Positions 59,056 to 64,000 of a stretch of 64,000 nt of DNA are shown here, one piece after another; within the stretch, counting starts at the first letter, position 1; each line of letters opens with the position of its first letter. Under the pieces are notes generated by a model. That model had not been told where the DNA came from, ran no database searches, and worked only from the letters and a program-made list of their open reading frames with translations. The DNA is from Eonycteris spelaea (lineage: Eukaryota; Chordata; Mammalia; Chiroptera; Pteropodidae). The stretch spans positions 7,006,001 to 7,070,000 of the forward strand of contig PUFA01000070.1 in assembly GCA_003508835.1 (NCBI GenBank), read 5' to 3'. The position numbers and the translations under genes were made by a program.

Positions 59056-61289
59056 TTCCAAACTCCTTAAATGCAGAGCTATGAATATGTTTTCTCAGCT
59101 TCTAACAGTTTCTGATCATAATCATATTGAGTAAATATTTTAATAAAACATATTAATTTCACACAAATTAAGGTTTAAAAGTCCTTTCCATGTGCCCAAA
59201 TGGAATTTTAGACTATCTTTCAATGTTCAGTTTCTAGAAGTATATTCTTGTGATAGAAGAAATTCAATCCTATATACCGATTTCAAAATAAAATAGGAAT
59301 CAGGTAGATTTTATAAATAACAAAGGCTGTGTTGGAAAATATTTCTTCATTCTGAGTCATTTTGCAGTTTTGTTACTTTCAGGTTTTTTACATATAACTA
59401 TATACCATTTGTTTATGTATTCACTACCAAGTCAAACAGAATTCTCACTGATGGAGATGCATTTAAAAGATGACTTTTAAGACAATACTCACTGAACAAG
59501 AAAATATTTTCAACTTTTAGCCTCTGGAACCAAAAACGGTCTTCCTACCCTGCCTCTTTTTCTTTTAAAAATGTGTTTATTTCTTGTAATAGGTATGATT
59601 TTAAAAAATAATTTTAAAAAGAGCCTTTATTTTGGCAGATGAAAAGAAAGGAAGAAATCTGCAAGCAATTGTACATAAGCTAATAAAGTGTTTAGTTATC
59701 TAAACAGATTTCAGAAAAACAAAACTGAGCAAGAAGAAAAAGGAATAGATGACAATCAATTCTTACATGTCGTTTGCATTTCAAAAACATACAACTGTTA
59801 ATTTGCAGAGTCACTCAATGCTTTGGAAGAAATTTCACTTTATGGACAGTTTTACCAAATGCTTCAGTGGGGCAAATTTTGTGGGCTGGTCTAACACAAA
59901 TGCCACTGTTGGATTGAACTCAATATTATGCTTAAGGCCAGCAGGCATTCAGTCTTAGGCTTTACCTGGAGAAGCTACCTTGTTTCTCTCAAAAAGTATT
60001 AATGCTAGAGCCATGTAATATTTGTAGAATGTGGAGTCAGGACACTTAGGTGTTTAATTCTAATACAGCAAGAGAATTGTAGCCAAAGAAGAAATACCCC
60101 CATCTGTGAAGGGGCAACAAGTTACTGTCCCTGCTGAGGAGTGAGGATGTCTGCCATAGTTATACCAACTAGTACAAGATAGTTAACTCATTCTCCCTAA
60201 ACCCAAATGTCACAGTATCTGAAATAAAATTTTAGAACTGATGTCAAGGATCTTAAGATTTTTAAGGTTTTTAACCATCAGTATTTACTTTCAAATATAG
60301 AAAAATTATTAAATAGCTTAAAACTCCACTTTAATGATAAGTAAATGCAGAATTTTGCCTAATAGTGTTATGACATAGCCTCATACTGACTTTTATTTTA
60401 AAATTATTTTCTATGAAATCATCTTGAAATATTAAAAAAAGTTTGTATATTGTCCTTAATTTTGTTGACATCTGAAAGAGATGCTCTTTTGTTTGACAAA
60501 GAGCAATTTTTAAATTGTTGATCAAGAGTTTATAAATTAGACTCCAAATATTTATCTCTCTGGAATTTCAAAGGATATAAGAAGGAGAAATGAAATTACA
60601 TATTCATATTTCAGTGAAAACACAAAATTTCAAAAATACTCTAAGGCATTCTCCCTTTTATTCAACTCTTTAAAATGGAAGAATTTAAACAGTGGAACTA
60701 TCATCAGTTTAATTAACATGGAAATGTCTAAGGCAAAGTAAGCAATTGAAGACCTAATAAAAATGCCACATCTCAGCAAAATGAAAAACAACCCTCAACT
60801 TGCTTTGGTATAATCAGGTGTCGATTTTTGTGCACAATGAAGCCTTGGTTAAAACTGTCTATAAGACCTAGCAGAAGTCTGCAATATTCTTACAGAGGAA
60901 AAACAAACAAGAGCTTCAGAGAAAGCCTGAGAGTAAATAATACTCTAAAATAATAAGATAATGTGTCTTTGGTTTTCGAAGACAAATGGAAAGGTATAGC
61001 TCATTTAGGGAGAGTGTTGAGCTAAAAGTCATATGTGTTCAATACCATGACTAAAATTTTTAAAAATTAACCTTTATCATCTTTAAAATCAAATTTATGT
61101 ACTTAGCAGGAACAGATACTAACTGATGATTCCTTTCAGCTTACCTTATCAAAATCTTCCTAAAATTAGTCCTGGATAAGCTATTTAATAGCACTCAGTA
61201 AATACTTGTTGATTGATCTGTCATAATGGTTTATAAATGAAGTGGCTATTACCTACAGAATGAGGCCATGAAGTCTTGCATAATCCCTA
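59056..61289. other. Unassigned AT-rich stretch
   Basis: No gene or repeat was recognised. Frames at 59749-59958 (69 codons) and 60331-60525 (64 codons) resemble nothing known to me. Confidence 0.4.
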
Positions 61290-61442
61290 GTATCTCCCAC
61301 ATCCAGCCAATCTTATATGTGAAGTGTGGATAAGAACACATGCCTATCTCATGGGGTTGGAGTAATGAATGTCTGAGGTAATACGTGTTAAGTATTTAGA
61401 ACTGTGCCTAAAATAATCTATGCTCAGTGAATGTAAGACTTC
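61290..61442 (+). mobile_element. MIR SINE 3' part
   Basis: MIR tail in plus orientation: tatctcatggggttggagtaatgaatgtctgaggtaatacgtgttaagtatttagaactgtgcctaaaataatctatgctcagtgaatgtaag. Confidence 0.75.
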
Positions 61443-61499
61443 AGAAGAAGTGTGGAAGAACAGAGGAAGAAATTATCAAGTTAGCCTTGGGAATAACTT

Positions 61500-61548
61500 T
61501 AAAAAAGAAGATGCTTGGGAAAGCTTTAAAAAAGAAGATGCCTTTGAA
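61500..61548 (+). repeat. Short tandem duplication
   Basis: The segment ctttaaaaaagaagatgc is present twice, at 61498-61515 and 61525-61542, separated by about nine bases (ttgggaaag). It is a local duplication of about 27 bp with no known role. Confidence 0.8.
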
Positions 61549-61589
61549 ATATGAATAGTATATTCTTAGCAGGGAAAGGTGAGAAAATT

Positions 61590-61980
61590 CTAACACATTA
61601 CTATCCTGTTATTTAAATCCTTCAATAGCTTCCCAAAGAAACATGTGACATCACACATATACGAACAATAATATGTAAACACCATGATTTGGCTTAAAAG
61701 ACCCCTCCTGGCCTGGTTGGTTAGATATTGCTGATTATGCATATTCATCTGTCACTCTTCTCACCCTGGAAGGTCACCCTGTGATCTTATTTTATTCAAG
61801 TATATTTAATTTTCTTATCTTTATTCCTCTGTGTGTCTCTAAACCTGAGTTCCTCTTCCACTGCTTTTTCCTTGCTAACTCTTATTCATCATTTTAACTC
61901 TCAGCTTCACATCATTACCTCCATGAAGCCATAAGGATGAGCCTGCTATATACTTCCATAGGACCCTGTGTTATTTCTTT
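61590..61980 (+). mobile_element. L2 LINE 3' fragment
   Basis: L2 text in plus orientation: atttaaatccttcaatagcttccc, gacccctcctggcctgg, ttttccttgctaactcttattcatcattttaactctcagcttcacatcattacctccatgaagcc (61868-61930). It ends where the MLT1 begins. Confidence 0.72.
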
Positions 61981-61982
61981 TC

Positions 61983-62622
61983 TATTATATATAACCAAAT
62001 TATTATGAATTTAGTAACTTAAAATAACATCCATTTATTGTCTCACAATCTATGGGGCAGAAGTCTCAGCAGGTTTCACTGTGTTTTCTGTTTAAGGACT
62101 CACAGGGCTGCATCAAGGTGTTGGCCAACCTGGCTGGGCTTTTCCCTGGAGGCTTTGGGGAAGAATCAGCTTCCAAGTTCATTCAGGTTGTTGTCAGAAT
62201 TCAGTTTTTGTGCTTTTGAGAATGAAATCTCCATTTCCTTGCTGGCTGTCAACCAGGGGTCACTCTCACAGGCTAGAGAGGCCTACCATCTTGTGGCCCT
62301 CCATCTTTAAATCAGCAATGGTCATCAAATCCCTCTCATATTTTCAATCTCCTTGACTTCCTCCACTGGTACCACTAGGGAAAACTCTCTGCTTTTAAAT
62401 GGCCTATGTGATTAGACTGAGCCTACCAAATACTTTCCCTTTTGATTAACCCAACACCAACTGATTAGAAACCTTAATTAAAGATGCGAAAATTCCTTTT
62501 ACCATAACATAATCACAAGAAGTGATATCTCTATATCCATAGGCTCTGTTCATACTTAAGGGGAGGAGATAATATAACGATTAGGGTCATAGAGGATCAT
62601 TCTCAGAATTCTGTCTACTGCA
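61983..62622 (-). mobile_element. MLT1 LTR (ERVL-MaLR), nearly complete
   Basis: Reverse complement of an MLT1-type LTR (MLT1H/J-like). Plus-strand text includes agtaacttaaaataacatccatttattgtctcac, aggtgttggccaacctggctggg, cagcttccaagttcattcaggttgttgtcagaattcag, ccttgctggctgtcaaccagggg, ccaactgattagaaaccttaattaaagatgcg and tcagaattctgtctactgca at the end. The 90-codon plus-strand frame inside it is not a gene. Confidence 0.85.
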
Positions 62623-62689
62623 GACTTTATACACCTTCTTCTATTACCCACAGTTAACTGTAATTGTTTGTTTTTTTTCTTATATTTAG

Positions 62690-62905
62690 CAAACCTTAAT
62701 TTAGCATTTATTATGTACTAGGAACTACCTTATCATTTTAGGATACTATTCTTCTGTCCATTTTTCAAATGAGAAAAATAGAGGCACATAGAGGTGGGTA
62801 TCCTGACCAAGATCACACAGCTGTAAAATAGAAGAAGTGGATTTCAAATCCAGGCAACCTAGCTCTGGAGTCTACTACACTCTTAACATTCTTCTATGCT
62901 CCCTG
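62690..62905 (-). mobile_element. MIR SINE, nearly full length
   Basis: Reverse complement of MIR: tagcatttattatgtactaggaactacc, tttttcaaatgagaaaaatagaggcacatagaggtgggtatcctgaccaagatcacacagctgtaaa, ggatttcaaatccaggcaacctagctctggagtctactacactcttaac. The tRNA-like head ends near 62900. Confidence 0.88.
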
Positions 62906-63079
62906 GACAGCTGGAGTGCAACCCTAATGACAGTAAATCTCTTACTGAACTCCCTAAGCTTACTTCGGTACATAGCATTTAACTATTTGCGGTATAAATC
63001 AATATCAAATAAAACTTGAAGTCTTTCTTCAAACAATGTTATTAAATGATCATGTCTGAATCTGTGTCATATTCAACAT

Positions 63080-63330
63080 CTATGGCACCACATATGCCAT
63101 ACATGTGTGCCAGGCATAATTCTAGACACTGGGGAAACAATAGGAGCAATCTAAACATATTACCTCCTCTTGGAATTTGTCTGGACATCAAAACATACAA
63201 ATAAATATCTAAATACAATATGATGTGGTAAGTGTTATAATAAAAAAATTTATTATCAGATGAATTAACAGAATGTACTGAAAACATGAGGTCTATCTGA
63301 TTTCCTATATTTGAATGTTCCATATCAGAG
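63080..63330 (-). mobile_element. Diverged L2 LINE 3' fragment
   Basis: Reversed L2 end: tgtgtgccaggcataattctagacactggggaaacaataggagc, then acatacaaataaatatctaaatac and gatgtggtaagtgttataataaaa. Confidence 0.65.
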
Positions 63331-63827
63331 CATATAAAATAGTAATTGGGAAATGACTTGAATAAAAGCAAAATCCTAAGAGCTGAACTATTAACTAATC
63401 AAGAAATTAAATTTCAAGTTTTCTCAGTATCCTATTCTCTTTGCTACATTTTGAAATTAATCAAATTCCCATAGGCAGAAAAGCTAATATAGGTAAGATC
63501 AACAACAGGGATTTGTCCCAATTGCTACTATGTGTGAATAATCTACTTTCTCTAGGTGGAGTTTGAGTGGAAGCACTTCAAATCACATCAGTGTCAAAAT
63601 TAGTCTTCTTGATTAATGTCATGTTTTATAACAAGCATTTGTAAATCAGTCAGCCTCTGCCACTATAAAGTGGGGCATCTGTTAATGCGCGTTTATATGT
63701 GCTCATCGATTAAACTTAATTATCTTTCCCTGTGGTTTTCAACCAAAGATAATCTACATGCAAATGTATGGCTTCTTTTGAGATTAGCAGAAATTCTGCA
63801 TGAAGAGTAAAGGAGAGGAAAACAAAT
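63331..63827. other. Unassigned stretch
   Basis: No gene or named repeat was recognised. Confidence 0.35.
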
Positions 63828-64000
63828 GAAGTTAGCATTTATTAAACAACGATTATGTTTCATCTACTTTTGATATATTGTTTTATTTAAATCTCACAAT
63901 ACTGCCTGACGTTTCTAGTATAATCCCTTGTTTACAAATAAAAACCCCGAGGTTTGGTAAGATTACAAAAATTGTATACGATCATACGGGTCACATTTAG
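63828..64000 (-). mobile_element. MIR SINE, cut by the window edge
   Basis: Reverse complement of MIR: agttagcatttattaaacaacgattatgtttc, atttaaatctcacaatactgcctgacgtttctagtataatccc and gtttacaaataaaaaccccgaggtttggtaagattac. It continues beyond the window. Confidence 0.72.

Noticed and set aside
1..64000. CRISPR arrays, operons, bacterial promoters or phage genes
   Set aside because: The sequence is plainly mammalian; none of the repeats has spacer structure and no dense gene packing exists.

Overview
The window looks like non-coding, AT-rich mammalian DNA. It is full of fragments of therian-wide repeats (L2, MIR, MLT1, MER20, L3) and old L1 copies. No intact protein-coding gene could be recognised. 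Almost every open frame of 60-165 codons is either chance or part of a repeat. The best clue to the organism is a SINE at 2269-2531 whose 5' half is a nearly complete 5S rRNA sequence. It has a non-5S body, an A-rich tail and a 13-bp target-site duplication. 5S-headed SINEs of this form are described from pteropodid fruit bats (MEG-R families), so a megabat is my leading guess. No SINE family typical of carnivores, ruminants, horses, primates or vesper bats was seen, and no L1 looks young, which fits. This remains an inference.

Layout. 1-6 kb: unassigned sequence, the 5S SINE, a MER20 DNA transposon, an L2 and a probable solo LTR (5621-6042). 6.4-15.9 kb: a long L2, MIRs, MLT1 LTRs, a GC-rich degenerate tandem repeat of about 30-bp units (12690-13470) next to an L1 end, and an L2 split by an MLT1. 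18.8-21.3 kb: the only gene-derived locus, a processed SUCLA2 pseudogene on the minus strand. It keeps its poly(A) tail and polyadenylation signal and is interrupted by a 324-bp class I-type solo LTR with a perfect 4-bp duplication. 22-36 kb: MIR, L2 and L1 fragments separated by long AT-rich stretches. 37.0-37.8 kb: a broken RTE/BovB-clade reverse transcriptase remnant. 38-50 kb: L2, an L1 split by an MLT1, a long GA microsatellite, an L3-like fragment and another L1. 51.4-55.8 kb: an L1 whose 5' arm is inverted against its 3' arm (twin priming), with a further L1 3' end nested inside. 56-64 kb: unassigned sequence, MLT1, L2 and MIR fragments, the last cut by the window edge.

There is no set of cooperating genes. 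The value of the window lies in nested insertions that give relative ages, in the 5S SINE and RTE remnant as lineage markers, and in three unproven exon-like segments (16939-17030, 25367-25435, 57183-57225) that would matter if the window lies within a gene. No undescribed biological system was found.
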